Shown here: positions 62,842 through 64,000 of the stretch, piece after piece
Layout of the letters: each line of letters starts with the position of its first letter
Numbering within the stretch: position 1 is the stretch's first letter
Assembly: GCA_016703005.1 (NCBI GenBank)
Contig: JADJCX010000011.1
Location: 58,313-122,312 of the forward strand
DNA: 64,000 nucleotides
Source of the DNA: Flavobacteriales bacterium
GTDB taxonomy: Bacteria > Bacteroidota > Bacteroidia > Flavobacteriales_F > PHOS-HE28
Reading direction: 5' to 3'
Translations under genes and position numbers: made by a program
The notes under the pieces: generated by a model
Told to the model about the DNA's origin: nothing
Database searches by the model: none
Seen by the model: only the letters and a program-made list of their open reading frames with translations

Positions 62842-64000
62842 ATGAATGCATACATCATCGCCGGTTTCCGCAGCGCAGTAGGAAAGGCGCCACGTGGAAA
62901 ATTCAGATTCACCAGACCCGACGACCTGGCCGCCAACGTGGTGCAACACCTCGTGAAGAGCGTGCCCAACCTCGATGTGAACCGTATCGAGGATGTGATC
63001 GGGCAACGCCACGCCCGAGGCCGAGCAGGGCCTGAACGTGGGCCGCATGATCGCCCTCATGGGCCTGAACACGGACAAGGTGCCGGGCATGACGGTGAAC
63101 CGCTATTGCAGCAGCGGCAGCGAGACGATCGCCATCGCGAGCAGCAAGATCCACAGCGGCCTCAGCGACATGATCATCGCCGGCGGCGTGGAGTGCATGA
63201 GCCCGATCCCCTTCGGCGGCTGGCGCATCGTGCCGAACTACGAGGTGAGCAAGGTGAACCCCACCTACTACTGGGGCATGGGCCTCACCGCCGAGGCCGT
63301 GGCGCGCGACTTTAAAGTGAGCCGCGAGGACCAGGACGCCTTCAGCCTGCACAGCCACGAGAAGGCGCTGGCCGCCATCGCCGCCGGGCGTTTCAAGGAC
63401 GACATCGTGCCGGTGGAAGTGGAACAGGTGTACCTGGACGAGAAGGAGAAACGCCAGGTGAAGAAGTACGTGGTGGACACCGATGAAGGTCCGCGCGCGA
63501 GCACCCTGGAAGGGCTGGCGAAACTGAAACCGGTGTTCGATGCGAAGGGCAGCGTAACGGCCGGCAACAGCAGCCAGACCAGCGACGGCGCGGCCTTCGT
63601 GCTGGTGGTGAGCGAGCGCATGCTGAAGGAACTGAACGTGAAACCGATCGCCCGCCTCCTCTCCTACCACGTGGCCGGCGTGGAGCCGCGCATCATGGGC
63701 ATCGGTCCGGTGGCCGCGGTGCCGGAAGGCCGTCGAGAAGGCCGGCCTGAAGCTGAAGGACATCGAGCTGGTGGAGCTGAACGAGGCCTTCGCCAGCCAG
63801 AGCCTCGCCGTGATCCGCGAGCTGGGGCTGGACCCGAGCATCGTGAACGTGAACGGCGGCGCCATCGCGCTGGGGCATCCGCTGGGTTGCACGGGCACGA
63901 AGCTCACGGTGCAGCTCTTCAACGAGATGCGCCGCCGCAAACAGAAGTACGGGATGGTGACGATGTGCGTGGGGACGGGGCAGGGAGCGGCGAGTGTGTT
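62842..64000 (+). CDS. fadA: acetyl-CoA C-acyltransferase (thiolase), frame disrupted and cut by window end
   Basis: This beta-oxidation thiolase cleaves 3-ketoacyl-CoA. It starts MNAYIIAGFRSAVGKAPRGK, with nucleophile Cys in VNRYCSSGSETIAIA, ELNEAFASQSL, and the second Cys in GHPLGCTGTK near the end. Three frames must be joined. One base is wrong at 63001-63003 (NATPEAEQGLNVGR follows in the new frame), and one extra G lies near 63725 (VPKAVEKAGLKLK). The 3' end is beyond the window. It would work with fadB, from which it is separated by the heptad-repeat element. Confidence 0.82.

Noticed and set aside
1..64000. CRISPR array, prophage, integrase, transposase, rRNA or tRNA genes
   Set aside because: No spaced direct repeats, Cas proteins, phage genes, transposases or tRNA-like segments other than ssrA were seen on either strand.

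Overview
The window reads as a chromosomal segment of a GC-rich member of the Bacteroidota, most likely Flavobacteriales. Supporting signs are type IX secretion sorting domains of both kinds (type A and the CHU_C/gliding type B), an aryl polyene/flexirubin-type pigment cluster, OmpA/PorT-like outer membrane proteins, a GIN-domain protein, a tmRNA whose tag is GEVEYALAA, and a recurring -7-like element TAnnTTCG close to the Bacteroidota consensus TAnnTTTG.

Layout. 0-22 kb is mostly core genome: a cut DinB-like gene, L-2-hydroxyglutarate oxidase, an MFS permease with a broken frame, an OmpA-family protein, beta-barrel proteins, aconitase, a dipeptide epimerase coupled to a ThrE-type exporter, a bestrophin, the rpsF-rpsR-rplI operon, dnaX with an A9 slippery tract, a large T9SS surface protein, NADP isocitrate dehydrogenase, a YdeI-like protein and a MATE transporter lacking its C-terminus. 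About 22.9-46.5 kb is one pigment locus in three transcription units. A plus-strand unit carries a C45 acyltransferase, an acyl ligase, a halogenase-like flavoprotein and an O-methyltransferase. A minus-strand unit carries a trifunctional MMPL exporter/acyltransferase/methyltransferase and a CrtI-like oxidoreductase. A long, mostly overlapping plus-strand unit carries an aromatic amino-acid ammonia-lyase, ketoreductase, two ACPs, three active ketosynthases, two cysteine-less ketosynthase partners, two hot-dog dehydratases, a thioesterase, an LpxL-like acyltransferase, a NodB hydrolase, LolA and a GT2-DUF2062 protein. Together they could deaminate tyrosine to 4-coumarate, load it on an ACP, extend it into a polyene, modify the ring and move the product to the outer membrane. 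No dialkylresorcinol genes (darA/darB) are visible.

46.5-64 kb holds ssrA (tmRNA), a saccharopine-dehydrogenase-like gene, a SiaB-like ATPase-fold gene, two very large T9SS surface proteins, a GIN-domain protein, two lipoproteins, and a MarR-fadB-fadA beta-oxidation operon. A four-helix-bundle (S23-type) gene bounded by inverted heptad repeats lies between fadB and fadA. A second inverted heptad repeat sits in a lipoprotein gene 4.5 kb upstream.

Quality note: at least ten conserved genes are broken by small indels, several in homopolymers, plus two isolated stop codons. The pattern looks like uncorrected long-read error, so I annotate these as single genes with disrupted frames. The right-hand 4 kb is the worst affected.
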